Numbered from the stretch's first letter, positions 26,972 through 35,709 are shown. The stretch is DNA of 64,000 bases from Betaproteobacteria bacterium (GCA_016791265.1 JAEUMY010000017.1:124001-188000), one strand, 5' to 3'. Program-made: numbers and translations. Notes: a model not told the origin generated them from the sequence alone.

Positions 26972-27733
26972 ATGACGGCACCCTGGCGAGGACTGGCACT
27001 GCTCGACACCGGAATCGCCGGCTTTGTCGGCCAGGTCGGCGACAATCGTCCTCACCGCCACTACGCCGTGCAGATCGCCATCAGTGCCAGCACGCCGGTA
27101 CAGATGATTCTGCAGGGGAACGCGCGACGTGCGGCGAACGTGGTGGGCTGCCCGGCCAATGTCGAACATCAGCTCCATTCCGATGCCGCGGCGGTGGTCA
27201 TCATTTACCTGGAGCCCACCACGGCCGTAGGGCGATTCGTCCAGAAGCAGTTCTTGTCGCAGCGCCCCTTTGCCGGTCTCGACTCTGGTTTACTGCACGC
27301 GAGGGCCTGCGCAGCCATCAATGAGGGTTCTGCGAAGAAACTGTCGGAGCTGGTGTCATGGATGCTGAATCGCCCACCCGATCCGCCTGCGAGTTCCGTG
27401 GACCGGCGCATTCAGGCGTTTCTGGAAACGGTTGCCTCGGCAGGACTGCCCCCAACCGCCTCCCTGGCAGCGTCTCAATTGGCGCTCTCGCCCAGCCGCT
27501 TTGTTCACTTGTTCGCGGCCGGATGCGGCATTTCATATCGAGCGTTCCTCAAGTGGCGAAAGCTCCGGGCGGCACTGGAAGCGTTCGCCGCCGGCGGCAA
27601 TCTCACTGCCGCCGCCCATGAAGGCGGATTCTCGGACTCTGCGCACTTTTCGCGAACCTTTGCCGACATGTTCGGCACCTCGCCCACGACCGCGCTGCGC
27701 GGCTTGAATTTCCAGGCAGCCCGTCATGGATAG
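26972..27733 (+). CDS. AraC-family transcriptional regulator
   Basis: A 253-residue regulator. Residues 1 to about 150 form a cupin-like sensory part (DNRPHRHYAVQIAI, with His residues at the start of the fold), and the C-terminal 100 residues contain two HTH units ending with the AraC signature (AAHEGGFSDSAHFSRTFADMFGTSPTTALRG). It lies 11 bases after the previous gene and overlaps the following desaturase-like gene by 8 bases. It could control the later part of this operon; no binding site was identified. Confidence 0.9.
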   Translation: MTAPWRGLALLDTGIAGFVGQVGDNRPHRHYAVQIAISASTPVQMILQGNARRAANVVGCPANVEHQLHSDAAAVVIIYLEPTTAVGRFVQKQFLSQRPFAGLDSGLLHARACAAINEGSAKKLSELVSWMLNRPPDPPASSVDRRIQAFLETVASAGLPPTASLAASQLALSPSRFVHLFAAGCGISYRAFLKWRKLRAALEAFAAGGNLTAAAHEGGFSDSAHFSRTFADMFGTSPTTALRGLNFQAARHG

Positions 27734-28676
27734 CAGTTTCGTTCAAGCGTCAGCCGGCAAGAGCGCGGAAAGTGGAAGCTCTTTCACATTACGGGCAGGT
27801 GCCTTCATGTTGCGCACAACGATTCGATACTTCTCCTATCCCCTGATCATGGGGGGTGTGGCCGCCGCGTTGTTGGCACTTTGGGTCTCCGGCGGTGCCT
27901 TGTGGCCTGCTGCGACCGGGATTGCCCTGTTGGGTGTACTCGTGGTCGCCGCATTGGAGTGGCTGGCGCCTTACGAGGCGCGCTGGCTTCACGCCCATGC
28001 AGATGTTGGCGCGGATCTGCTGCACAACCTGATCAACTTGAGCTTGATACAGTTCGTGTCGTATTGGTTGTATCGCTGGACATCCACCGCCCCTTGGCAG
28101 GCATGGCCGGTCGAGTGGCCGTTATGGGCGCAGCTGGCACTGGTCGCGATCATTGTCGATCTCAGTCTCTACGGCATGCACTGGCTGAGCCACCGGGTCG
28201 ATTGGTTGTGGCGCCTTCACGCCATTCACCACAGCCCGGAGCGGCTGTACTGGTTCAACGGAGAAAGACGGCATCCCCTCCATGCCATGCTCATGGCCTT
28301 TCCTGGCCTCGCAGTACTTGCGCTGCTGACAGTGCCGCAGGAGTTGGTCACTATCTGGTTCGCGATTCTGACCGTTCACCTCGCCTTCCAGCATTCCAAC
28401 ATCGACTACAGCCTCGGGCCACTGAAGACCTGGCTGGGCGTCGCAGAAATGCATCGGTGGCATCACAAACGCGACTTTGAGGATGCCCAGGTCAACTACG
28501 GTGAATTTCTGCTGATCTGGGATCGTCTGTTTGGGACTCTGTACACGGCCGCAGCGCCCATCAGGGCCGGTGAAGTCGGTCTGCGTGATCGAGCGTTTCC
28601 ACAGACGTACTGGCGGCAGTTGATCTGGCCGTTTCGCGCGAAGCTGGGCGACCCAGCGACTGGCAAGGCAACGTGA
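27726..28676 (+). CDS. sterol-desaturase / fatty-acid-hydroxylase family membrane enzyme
   Basis: A 316-residue di-iron membrane enzyme with four or five hydrophobic helices and the family's His boxes: HWLSHRVDWLWRLHAIHHSPE and MHRWHHKRDFEDAQVNYG. The family hydroxylates or desaturates lipids and sterol-like substrates using electrons from a partner. An alternative start at 27807 (MLRTTIRYFSYP) would remove a polar N-terminal extension of 27 residues and may be the true one. With the methyltransferase and PepSY reductase-like protein it hints at a membrane-lipid modifying step within the copper response. Confidence 0.85.
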   Translation: MDSSFVQASAGKSAESGSSFTLRAGAFMLRTTIRYFSYPLIMGGVAAALLALWVSGGALWPAATGIALLGVLVVAALEWLAPYEARWLHAHADVGADLLHNLINLSLIQFVSYWLYRWTSTAPWQAWPVEWPLWAQLALVAIIVDLSLYGMHWLSHRVDWLWRLHAIHHSPERLYWFNGERRHPLHAMLMAFPGLAVLALLTVPQELVTIWFAILTVHLAFQHSNIDYSLGPLKTWLGVAEMHRWHHKRDFEDAQVNYGEFLLIWDRLFGTLYTAAAPIRAGEVGLRDRAFPQTYWRQLIWPFRAKLGDPATGKAT

Positions 28677-28716
28677 AGCGGATGAACTTGAATGAAGAGC
28701 CTGTTGTCATAGAGAC

Positions 28717-29088
28717 ATGTTGAAGCCACGCTCACATCGCGCCTTGACTCTCCTGTTGGCGGTGGTCATGGCCATATCCGGATGGGTCGGAGTCCTGCTG
28801 GCTTACCATTCCCATCAGGACCCAAGTGCTCATGCCCCATTCACCGTCGTGACGGCATCAGGAGATGCCAATATCGACCAGGCATCCTCAGGAGAGTTGG
28901 CGCAGGCGCTGGGCGATCTTTGTGAGACGCAGTCTGCCTGCCACGCGCCGGCGGCTTGGCAAAGTGTTGCCGATCTCACGCTTGCAGCACTTGCCCTAGA
29001 CGCGGCGCCACCCCGCGGAGATTCACGCATTCCGGCTTCCGCCGACCTGCCTGAACTGACTCGCCCTCCCATCCCTCGCGTCAGCTGA
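28717..29088 (+). CDS. small exported protein of unknown function
   Basis: A 123-residue protein with an N-terminal hydrophobic segment (residues about 9-30, probable signal peptide or anchor), a YHSHQD His cluster just after it, a CETQSACHA segment and a Pro-rich end. It lies 40 bases after the desaturase-like gene. The layout recalls the other short copper-operon proteins at 15911 and 19516. Metal binding is possible through the His/Cys segments. Confidence 0.55.
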   Translation: MLKPRSHRALTLLLAVVMAISGWVGVLLAYHSHQDPSAHAPFTVVTASGDANIDQASSGELAQALGDLCETQSACHAPAAWQSVADLTLAALALDAAPPRGDSRIPASADLPELTRPPIPRVS

Positions 29089-29201
29089 CCGACGCGAGTG
29101 CTTCCCGGGCCTCTCGGCCCATTGCCATCACCGCTTCGAAGTTGGGGTGATGGTCGGCGCTCGCTGCATTGACCTCACACACATGCAACGAAGGAGCCAT
29201 C

Positions 29202-29549
29202 ATGAAACAACTACTGTTCGCGGGCGCGATGACGCTCGCTCTCAGTCTGCTTTTGTCTTCAACCGCCATGGCAAGATCGCCCGTGGACAACTTTCCACTG
29301 GAGGATCGCGCGGCTGCAGCCCTCAAGGACATTGTTCCCAGCGCGCAAACGGGATCGGGCCAGCCGGAGAAGAAGTGCTTTTTCTTCAATCCACCGCAGG
29401 CTGACACGCTGCACTGGACAGTTCCATGCTCGCCCGTCAAATCCGTGGCCCCGCCAGTGAAGATGTGCAAGTTCTTCGATTCACCGGGTCTGGATGTGGC
29501 GGCGTGGCTAGTCCCCTGTGAACTCAAGCGCGACCGCAAGCCCGGTTAA
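29202..29549 (+). CDS. exported protein with duplicated Cys-aromatic motif
   Basis: A 115-residue protein with a signal peptide (about 1-24, TAMARS) and AAGGAG before the ATG. The mature part contains the same motif twice: KKCFFFNPPQADTLHWTVPC and KMCKFFDSPGLDVAAWLVPC, that is K-x-C-x-F-F-x-x-P, D, W-x-V-P-C, separated by about 10 residues. Each unit could form a small disulfide or metal site. I do not recognise the family. It is the last gene before a strong hairpin and probably closes the copper operon. Confidence 0.65.
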   Translation: MKQLLFAGAMTLALSLLLSSTAMARSPVDNFPLEDRAAAALKDIVPSAQTGSGQPEKKCFFFNPPQADTLHWTVPCSPVKSVAPPVKMCKFFDSPGLDVAAWLVPCELKRDRKPG

Positions 29550-29560
29550 GGCTTGCGGAG

Positions 29561-29586
29561 GCGGGCCATCGGTTGATGGTCCGCCT
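29561..29586 (+). terminator. hairpin at the end of the copper operon
   Basis: An 11-bp stem (GGCGG, one G-T pair, CCATC) closed by a GGTT loop starts 11 bases after the last stop codon. There is no T-tract, so termination or mRNA protection is inferred from the position. Confidence 0.6.
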
Positions 29587-29699
29587 GCGCGTGACGTCGC
29601 GAGCTGACGTGCGCCGCGGGAATACCGCCATTGATTTGGCGACGGCTTAGCCGCCGCTGTGTTTGCTCGAAAGAAGGGCTGGTCAAACGATCAAATGTT

Positions 29700-30011
29700 C
29701 TACCCACGAAGCCGAGGGTAGGCCCGGATTCTGGTCTTTCGTTTGGCGAGCATTCTGGCCTTCTCAATCAGGCTCTCGCGCGGTTCGAGTATCGAGCGAA
29801 CGTCGTCGAGGCAATCTACCATCCACAGTGCGTTGAGCCAGGTTCCGATTTGAACGGTGCGTGCGCCACGCTCCATGTCTCTGACTGTGCCCTCGGATAC
29901 GCCGAGCCGATCTGCAAAAATCTTCATCGTGTCGTTTCTCTCAACACGAGCATGGCGTAGGCGCTCTCCCAGAATTTTGAGAAATTCCGTGGTTTCTCTA
30001 ATCTCTAGCAT
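29700..30011 (-). CDS. XRE-family HTH regulator
   Basis: A 103-residue protein with an N-terminal XRE HTH (LGERLRHARVERNDTMKIFADRLGVSEGTVRDMERGARTV) and a helical C-terminal part resembling HipB-like antitoxins (WMVDCLDDVRSILEPRESLIEKARMLAKRKTRIR). HipB-type proteins usually precede a hipA kinase, but none is present. It converges on the copper operon. It may be an orphan regulator or the remnant of a toxin-antitoxin pair. Confidence 0.8.
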   Translation of the reverse strand: MLEIRETTEFLKILGERLRHARVERNDTMKIFADRLGVSEGTVRDMERGARTVQIGTWLNALWMVDCLDDVRSILEPRESLIEKARMLAKRKTRIRAYPRLRG

Positions 30012-30216
30012 AGTGTAGATATTGCCTGAAAAATGGCTAATACCTGTACTATAGCCTAGTTATTGGTTTGGCCTTTAGTAGCGGGGAATTGGAAACTTCT
30101 TCGAAAGCTGGCCGCGCGTTGCGGCGTGATTTCGCGGCAGATGGACGAACGCTGCTTTCAACCCGCTGAGCAGTTTTCAGAGCCTTATATCTAGTGAGAA
30201 GACCGCGACTACCTGG

Positions 30217-30885
30217 TCAGACTTTGATCGGGCCAAACATGCCCGAATAGATCAGCGCTTCCCAGACTTTTTTCATCGCTTGGCCAGTCTCTTGATTCAC
30301 AAACAGTGAAGACCTGGCGCCATGCGGGCCACCCAAGAAGTATGTCCGCATGGTGTCCCAAGTCTCTGCGACCTGTGCCCACTTCCAGCAGGGGACTTCC
30401 TTCTCCAACAGGAGTGGCAACGCAATTGACAGTGGAATCATCTTGTCCATCGGCAGCGTTTCATTCCACTCGCATTTCACCAGTATGGGTGTCGTTCCCG
30501 AGTCATAGAACTGCACGTCCAATCGATTGGCGCTGACATAGGCCGCGCCACTTGGCGGCAGGGCCTTCACCGAATCAATGACGTCTTGCCCATCCCCATA
30601 CGGACAGGTGATGAATCCATGGACGAAGTACTTGGTGTGATCAAGGCCCTTGTAGCCGCACTGTTCGCCCGGCGTTGAAACTGCAAGGCGACTATCGTGA
30701 TGGCAAACAAGCGGATGCCAGGTTGGATACCGATCCACCACCGGTCCAAGTTCGTCCACCAGATCCTGCAGGACTTCCTTGCTTCGCTCTCTTTGTGCTT
30801 CATCGGCTTGGCGGGGGCGCATTACGAGGTATTTCACAGCTTCCTCGTAGCCTGCCTGGGCGGCTTCGTCGGCACGGAATGGCAT
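30217..30885 (-). CDS. hypothetical protein (222 aa)
   Basis: A 222-residue soluble protein with no motif I recognise. It has an acidic helical N terminus, a Cys/His-containing middle (PLVCHHDSRLAVSTPGEQCGY) and several Trp and Met residues near the end. GGAG 6 bases before ATG 30885 decides the start over two upstream in-frame ATGs. Its upstream region contains a 9-bp inverted repeat (30924-30951), suggesting specific regulation. GC content around it drops compared with the neighbouring core region. Confidence 0.6.
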   Translation of the reverse strand: MPFRADEAAQAGYEEAVKYLVMRPRQADEAQRERSKEVLQDLVDELGPVVDRYPTWHPLVCHHDSRLAVSTPGEQCGYKGLDHTKYFVHGFITCPYGDGQDVIDSVKALPPSGAAYVSANRLDVQFYDSGTTPILVKCEWNETLPMDKMIPLSIALPLLLEKEVPCWKWAQVAETWDTMRTYFLGGPHGARSSLFVNQETGQAMKKVWEALIYSGMFGPIKV

Positions 30886-30923
30886 GCTCATCTCCAAGTT
30901 TCGGATGCATGAGAATACCACGT

Positions 30924-30951
30924 AGCGCATAAACGCAATATGTTATGCGCT
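30924..30951. promoter_or_regulatory. inverted repeat upstream of the hypothetical gene
   Basis: AGCGCATAA and TTATGCGCT form perfect 9-bp arms around a 10-base centre. The centre and right arm, read on the reverse strand, contain CATAACATATTG, which recurs on the forward strand at 31235-31246. It lies 39 bases before the gene start and could be an operator. Confidence 0.45.
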
Positions 30952-31301
30952 TACCATCAAGATCATGCGGGTAATATGCTTTTTATGTTTGAGACGGAGT
31001 ACAGACGTCACCCAAAACGACAGTTGGCGCACCGAAGCTGTCCCAATTCGCAACTCCAAGCTGTAGAATATTTCGCAGTAGACGGGAGGCAGAAGTGCTT
31101 GTTTTTATTGAAGAATTCCGAATACACCCCCGCAACCGGCTGATTTGTATGGACTTCCTTAACGACACTCTATGCACGGAAAGTGCGTCAACCCCCGCAT
31201 AGGTAACCAAATTTGGTACTAGAATCGCGAAAAACATAACATATTGATTTCTTGGAGCAATTCGCAAAACGCCGTTGCAACTAATTGATTTTATTCAATT
31301 C
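30952..31301. other. AT-rich junction region without a gene
   Basis: About 350 bases, clearly richer in A and T than the surrounding DNA, with no credible coding frame. It contains a perfect 12-base palindrome ACCAAATTTGGT (31206-31217) and the CATAACATATTG copy at 31235. Its position between accessory genes and ordinary metabolic genes makes it a candidate boundary of the metal island. Confidence 0.5.
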
Positions 31302-31718
31302 TCAAACCGCGACTCTGCGCACGAAAAGGACGGGAACCCTCACCTCCTCGCCCTTGGCATTCAGCAACACGAGCTGACCGCTTTCGATCCGGGCGCTGGC
31401 GGTGTCCTGCAGGGCACGATAAAACGCATCCTCGACCGCTTGCGATGGGCCGACGCAAAGTTTCTTGGTCGTCGCGAGCGGGCCCAGCTTCATCGCAGTT
31501 CCCCCCAGCTCGGCCTTGCCTGAAAACGTGTTGCAACCGCCCGTGCCGTTGACGGACGTGGCTGTGTTGAACTGCAACCGGGGCGCGTTGCCGCCTGAAC
31601 CCTGAATCCAGGCCGTGCCGACGAGGGACGCGGTCTCGAGCGCCGGCGCTGCGGAGCCGCCCGCTGCGCAGGCCGCGAGCGGTGCCAGGGTCAGGAGGGA
31701 CGCAAACTGGGCTTTCAT
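31302..31718 (-). CDS. META-domain (HslJ-like) lipoprotein
   Basis: A 138-residue lipoprotein with a signal peptide and lipobox LAAC (Cys17). The mature part is a META/DUF306 domain ([34 protein letters not shown], then [23 protein letters not shown]), as in HslJ, a heat-shock-linked outer-membrane protein of E. coli. Start 31718 is set by the signal peptide. It is divergent from the SDR dehydrogenase gene. It is the first gene that looks like core chromosome. Confidence 0.85.
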   Translation of the reverse strand: MKAQFASLLTLAPLAACAAGGSAAPALETASLVGTAWIQGSGGNAPRLQFNTATSVNGTGGCNTFSGKAELGGTAMKLGPLATTKKLCVGPSQAVEDAFYRALQDTASARIESGQLVLLNAKGEEVRVPVLFVRRVAV

Positions 31719-31789
31719 GGAGGCTCCAATCGATGGTGAACGGTTGGCGCAACTATAATCCCGCCTTCCCAATTCTTCAGGTGGCGCTC

Positions 31790-32557
31790 ATGCAAATCCA
31801 GGATCAGGTGTTTCTCGTCGCCGGCGGCGGCTCGGGCCTCGGCGCGGCCACGGCCCGCATGTTCGTGGCCAACGGCGGCAAGGTCGTCATCGCCGACATC
31901 AACAAGGATCAGGGCGAGAAGATGGTGGCCGAGCTGGGCGGCGCTGCTCAATTCGTGGAATGCAATGTCACCGATGAAGTTCAGGTTCAGGCGGCGGTCG
32001 ATGCCTGTGTGAAGGGATTTGGTGGCCTCCATGGCGCGGTCAACTGCGCAGGCGTCGCACCCGGCGAGCGCGTGGTGGGCAAGAACGGCCCGCATGCGCT
32101 GGCGAGCTTCCGTCGCGCAGTTGAGATCAACCTTGTCGGCACGTTCAATGTGATCCGTCTTGCCGCGCATGCGATGTCCACGGCGCCCGCCCTGCCCTCC
32201 GGCGAGCGCGGCGTGATCGTCAATACCGCTTCAGTCGCTGCCTTCGAGGGCCAGATCGGCCAGGCGGCCTACGCGGCATCCAAGGCCGGCGTCAATGGCA
32301 TGACCCTGCCCATCGCGCGCGAGCTGGCCAAGTTTGGCGTGCGCGTCATGACCATCGCGCCGGGCATCTTCGACACGCCCATGCTGCAAGGCATGAGCGA
32401 TGAAATCCGCACTTCGCTCGGCCAGCAGGTGCCCTTCCCCCCCCGCCTCGGCAAGCCCGAGGAATACGCGGCACTGGTCAGGCACATCGTGGAGAACGAA
32501 GTGCTGAATGGGGAAGTGATTCGACTGGATGGGGCGATTCGGATGGGCGCGAAGTAG
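31790..32557 (+). CDS. short-chain 3-hydroxyacyl-CoA dehydrogenase (SDR)
   Basis: A 255-residue SDR with an NAD-binding [11 protein letters not shown] motif, NCAG and active-site Ser/Tyr/Lys ([22 protein letters not shown]). The end ([15 protein letters not shown]) is typical of the HSD17B10-like type II 3-hydroxyacyl-CoA dehydrogenases used in branched-chain and fatty acyl-CoA oxidation. Start 31790 gives the usual N terminus ([14 protein letters not shown]). It lies upstream of the isovaleryl-CoA dehydrogenase and thiolase genes, consistent with a catabolic cluster. Confidence 0.9.
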   Translation: MQIQDQVFLVAGGGSGLGAATARMFVANGGKVVIADINKDQGEKMVAELGGAAQFVECNVTDEVQVQAAVDACVKGFGGLHGAVNCAGVAPGERVVGKNGPHALASFRRAVEINLVGTFNVIRLAAHAMSTAPALPSGERGVIVNTASVAAFEGQIGQAAYAASKAGVNGMTLPIARELAKFGVRVMTIAPGIFDTPMLQGMSDEIRTSLGQQVPFPPRLGKPEEYAALVRHIVENEVLNGEVIRLDGAIRMGAK

Positions 32558-32564
32558 GCGCGCT

Positions 32565-32576
32565 GCGAATATTCGC
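32565..32576. repeat. iterated palindrome GCGAATATTCGC, copy 1
   Basis: Intergenic, 7 bases after the SDR stop codon. Flanking T and A extend it to a 14-base palindrome. Confidence 0.95.
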
Positions 32577-32706
32577 AATACTGCAAAGGCTGCGGAACCA
32601 GAGGATAATTCGGTCACTCATGCTCAACCCGGACGCGACGTACGTTCGGGGCAACCCGCCACAAGCAGGTTGAAGTCCGCCACCACCCCGATTCGCGAGG
32701 AGCACC

Positions 32707-33873
32707 ATGATTTTCGATACCCATATCTCGGACGATACCGACGCCCTGCGCGACACCGTCCGCCGACTCTGCGACGATGAACTGGCGCCACGCGCAGCGC
32801 AGATCGACCATGACAACGCCTTCCCCATGGACATGTGGCGGAAGCTTGGCGACTTGGGTCTCCTGGGCATCACGGTGCCGGAAGAGTTTGGCGGCACGGG
32901 CATGGGCTACCTCGCCCACATCATCGCGATGGAAGAAGTCTCGCGGGGTTCCGCGTCCGTGGGCCTCGCCTATGGCGCACATTCCAACCTGTGCGTGAAC
33001 AATCTCTACCTCAACGGCAACGACACCCAGCGCAGGAAATACCTGCCCAAGCTCTGCACCGGCGAGTTCGTGGGCGCATTGGCGATGAGTGAGCCGGGCG
33101 CCGGCTCCGACGTGGTCGGCTCCATGGCCTGCCGCGCCGAGAAGAAAGGCGACCGCTGGATCGCCAACGGTAACAAGATGTGGATCACCAACGGCCCGCA
33201 TGCCGATGTGCTCATCGTCTACATGCGCACCGCCCCGAAGGAAATGGGCTCCAAGGCCATGACCGCTTTCATCATCGAAAAGGGTTTCAAGGGCTTCCGC
33301 ACCGCGCAGAAGCTGGACAAGTTCGGCATGCGTGGCTCGGACACGTGTGAGCTGGTGTTTGAAGACTGCGAGATTCCGGAAGAGAACGTGCTGGGCGAGG
33401 TCAACCTTGGCTCGCGCGTGCTCATGAAGGGGCTGGACACCGAGCGCACAGTTCTATCCGGCGGCCCGATCGGCATCATGCAAAGCGCGATGGACTACGT
33501 GCTGCCCTATGTGCATGAGAGGAAACAGTTCGGTCAGCCCATCGGCACCTTCGAACTCATGCAGGGCAAGATCGCCGACATGTATGTCGCGCTGCAATCG
33601 TCCCGCGCCTTCAGTTATCGCGTGGCCCAGATGCTGGACATGGGCCGCGGCCGTGCCGCGCGCAAGGATGCGTCGGCCTGCATCCTCTACGCCTCGGAAT
33701 CCGCCGTGAAGGTGGCGCTGGAAGCCATCCAGTGCCTGGGCGGAAATGGCTACATCAATGAATACCCGACCGGCCGCCTGCTGCGCGACGCCAAGCTGTA
33801 TGACATTGGCGCGGGGACGAACGAGATCCGCCGCATGCTGATCGGGCGTGAGCTGTTTGAAGAATCTGCTTGA
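32707..33873 (+). CDS. liuA: isovaleryl-CoA dehydrogenase
   Basis: A 388-residue acyl-CoA dehydrogenase closely resembling [44 protein letters not shown] and [27 protein letters not shown]. At the position where short- and medium-chain enzymes carry the catalytic Glu (YEGT), this protein has GAGT; IVDs use a Glu in the [10 protein letters not shown] helix instead, which is present. It oxidises isovaleryl-CoA to 3-methylcrotonyl-CoA in leucine breakdown. Genes for the next steps (liuB, liuC, liuD) lie 11-14 kb downstream. AGGAG lies just before the ATG. Confidence 0.93.
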   Translation: MIFDTHISDDTDALRDTVRRLCDDELAPRAAQIDHDNAFPMDMWRKLGDLGLLGITVPEEFGGTGMGYLAHIIAMEEVSRGSASVGLAYGAHSNLCVNNLYLNGNDTQRRKYLPKLCTGEFVGALAMSEPGAGSDVVGSMACRAEKKGDRWIANGNKMWITNGPHADVLIVYMRTAPKEMGSKAMTAFIIEKGFKGFRTAQKLDKFGMRGSDTCELVFEDCEIPEENVLGEVNLGSRVLMKGLDTERTVLSGGPIGIMQSAMDYVLPYVHERKQFGQPIGTFELMQGKIADMYVALQSSRAFSYRVAQMLDMGRGRAARKDASACILYASESAVKVALEAIQCLGGNGYINEYPTGRLLRDAKLYDIGAGTNEIRRMLIGRELFEESA

Positions 33874-33888
33874 CCCCATCTGCTCTGC

Positions 33889-33965
33889 TGAGGTACCGAA
33901 GCATGAGGTATCGAAGCACGAGCGCTTATTCAATCACCGCCCTTCGATACCTCAGGGCGAACGGT
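33889..33965. repeat. REP-like inverted repeat between liuA and thiolase genes
   Basis: TGAGGTACCGAAG (33889-33901) and TGAGGTATCGAAG (33904-33916) are tandem, and CTTCGATACCTCA (33942-33954) is the exact inverse of the second, followed by GGGCGAACGG. This resembles a widespread bacterial extragenic repeat (CTTCGA...CTCAGGGCGAAC). It could fold as a 13-bp hairpin and separate transcripts. Confidence 0.75.
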
Positions 33966-33984
33966 CATCACTCAGGAGAACACC

Positions 33985-35163
33985 ATGTCTGACGCAGTCG
34001 TCATCGTCGCAGCCAAACGCACCCCCATCGGTGCCATGAACGGCCAGCTGGTCGGCCTGTCCTCGCCACAACTGGCCTCCACCGCCATCAAGGCGGCGGT
34101 CGCCGAATCCGGCCTGAAGGCGGAAGACATCAACGAAGCCATCATCGGCTGCGTGCTGCCGGCGGCGCTGGGCCAGGCGCCGGCGCGTCAGGCCGTGCTG
34201 GGCGCGGACCTGCTCAAGACGACCACCTGCACCACCATCAACAAGGTGTGCGGCTCCGGCATGAAGGCCGTGATGATGGCCGCCGACCAGATCATGGCCG
34301 GCTCCAGTGGCCCGGCCATCGCGGGCGGCATGGAGTCCATGTCCAACGCACCGCACATGCTGCCTAAAGCGCGCCAGGGCTATCGCTATGGTCACGTCAA
34401 GGTGCTGGATCACATGGCCTTCGACGGACTGGAAAACGCCTACGACGGCAAGTCCATGGGCATCTTCGCCGACGCCACCGCAGCAAAGTATGGTTTCACC
34501 CGGGAAGACCAGGACAAGTTCGCCGCTGAATCCGTGAAGCGCGCGCAAGGCGCTGTGGCGAGCGGCGCGTTCAAGGCCGAAATCGCCGGCGTGACGGTCA
34601 AGGGCAAGGCCGGTGACGTGGTGCTGGACACCGACGAGCCGCCGGGACTGTGCAAGCCGGACAAGATTCCCGCACTGAAGCCCGCCTTCAACAAGGACGG
34701 CACGGTCACGGCCGCCTCCTCCTCCTCCATCTCCGACGGCGCCGCCATCCTGGTGCTGATGAAGGAAAGCGAAGCCAAGGCCAAGGGCATCAAGCCCATC
34801 GCCCGCATCGCCGGTCATGCGTCGAACGCGCATGAGCCGGAGTGGTTCACCACCGCGCCCGTCGGCGCCATCGACAAGTTGCAGAAGAAGCTGGGCTGGG
34901 GTCCGGACAACGTCGATCTGTACGAGATCAATGAAGCCTTTGCCGTGGTCACCATGGCTGCGATGAAGGACCTCAACCTGCCGCACGAGAAGGTCAACGT
35001 GAATGGCGGCGCCTGTGCGCTGGGTCATCCTATCGGCGCGTCGGGTGCGCGGCTCATCGTCACGCTGCTGCATGCGCTGAAGGCGCGCGGCGGCAAACGC
35101 GGCATTGCATCGCTCTGCATTGGCGGTGGAGAAGCCACGGCACTCGCAGTCGAGATGCTGTGA
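33985..35163 (+). CDS. acetyl-CoA C-acetyltransferase (thiolase II)
   Basis: A 392-residue thiolase with nucleophile Cys in NKVCGSGMKAVMMA (about residue 88), the conserved His in NEAFAVV and the C-terminal Cys-containing CIGGGEATALAVE, plus NVNGGACALGHPIGASGAR. It condenses or cleaves acetoacetyl-CoA and could serve leucine degradation (acetoacetate), fatty acid oxidation or polyhydroxybutyrate synthesis. AGGAGAA precedes the ATG. The stop overlaps the next start (GTGA). Confidence 0.94.
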   Translation: MSDAVVIVAAKRTPIGAMNGQLVGLSSPQLASTAIKAAVAESGLKAEDINEAIIGCVLPAALGQAPARQAVLGADLLKTTTCTTINKVCGSGMKAVMMAADQIMAGSSGPAIAGGMESMSNAPHMLPKARQGYRYGHVKVLDHMAFDGLENAYDGKSMGIFADATAAKYGFTREDQDKFAAESVKRAQGAVASGAFKAEIAGVTVKGKAGDVVLDTDEPPGLCKPDKIPALKPAFNKDGTVTAASSSSISDGAAILVLMKESEAKAKGIKPIARIAGHASNAHEPEWFTTAPVGAIDKLQKKLGWGPDNVDLYEINEAFAVVTMAAMKDLNLPHEKVNVNGGACALGHPIGASGARLIVTLLHALKARGGKRGIASLCIGGGEATALAVEML

Positions 35164-35435
35164 AGCCCAAGCTCCTCGCGCTTGCCCTGATCGCGGCTGT
35201 CGGCCTGGTCGGCTGCGGCAAGAAGGATGAGGCCAAGACGCGCGAGCAACAGCGCGCGGAGCGAGATGCCTTCATCAAGCAACGCGAGGAACGCGCCATG
35301 CAGAATCCGGACAAGGTGTTCGGCAAGGCGCAAGGTGTTCAGGAGCGCTCCGCCGCGAAGGCGGAGGCGGAGCGCAAGCGACTGAGCGACGAGTACGAGC
35401 GCAAACAGGCTGAGGCAGAGAAGAATGCAAAGTAG
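35160..35435 (+). CDS. small coiled-coil lipoprotein
   Basis: A 91-residue lipoprotein starting at GTG 35160 with lipobox GLVGC (Cys19), followed by a charged Lys/Glu/Arg helix (AKTREQQRAERDAFIKQREE). It overlaps the thiolase stop by 4 bases and the next lipoprotein gene by 11 bases. Both small lipoproteins share a CGK start of the mature form and helical charged bodies, suggesting paralogues. Function unknown. Confidence 0.75.
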   Translation: MKPKLLALALIAAVGLVGCGKKDEAKTREQQRAERDAFIKQREERAMQNPDKVFGKAQGVQERSAAKAEAERKRLSDEYERKQAEAEKNAK

Positions 35436-35679
35436 AACACTGCGAATATTCGCGTTGGCCGCGATGCTTCCGTTTCTGGCTGCCTGCGGCAAGAGTGAAC
35501 CGCCCGCCAAGAGCGCCGAGCAATTGAAGGCCGAGAAGGACGCCGCCACCAAGGCCAGCCGCGAGAATCCCGTGTACGGCAATCAGCTCCAAGCCTACGA
35601 CAAAGCCAAGGAGCTGGCGGACCAAGCCAACAAGCAGGCTGAAGAGACGAAGAAGAAAATCGACGAGCAGACCAAATAG
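35425..35679 (+). CDS. small lipoprotein, second of a tandem pair
   Basis: An 84-residue lipoprotein with lipobox LAAC (Cys21) and a helical charged mature part (AEQLKAEKDAATKASRENPV and ADQANKQAEETKKKIDEQ). Its signal peptide contains the residues L-R-I-F-A encoded by a GCGAATATTCGC palindrome (codons 6-10). It overlaps the preceding gene by 11 bases. Function unknown; possibly a small envelope-structural protein. Confidence 0.75.
   Translation: MQSRTLRIFALAAMLPFLAACGKSEPPAKSAEQLKAEKDAATKASRENPVYGNQLQAYDKAKELADQANKQAEETKKKIDEQTK
35442..35453. repeat. iterated palindrome, copy 2
   Basis: Inside the signal-peptide region of the small lipoprotein gene at 35425, read as R-I-F-A through codons CGA ATA TTC GCG. 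Confidence 0.95.
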
Positions 35680-35697
35680 CAGTCGTTTTCATCGATT

Positions 35698-35709
35698 GCG
35701 AATATTCGC
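35698..35709. repeat. iterated palindrome, copy 3
   Basis: Abuts the ATG (35710) of the following SDR gene, occupying the position of the ribosome binding site. Flanked by T and A, so 14 bases are palindromic. Confidence 0.95.
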
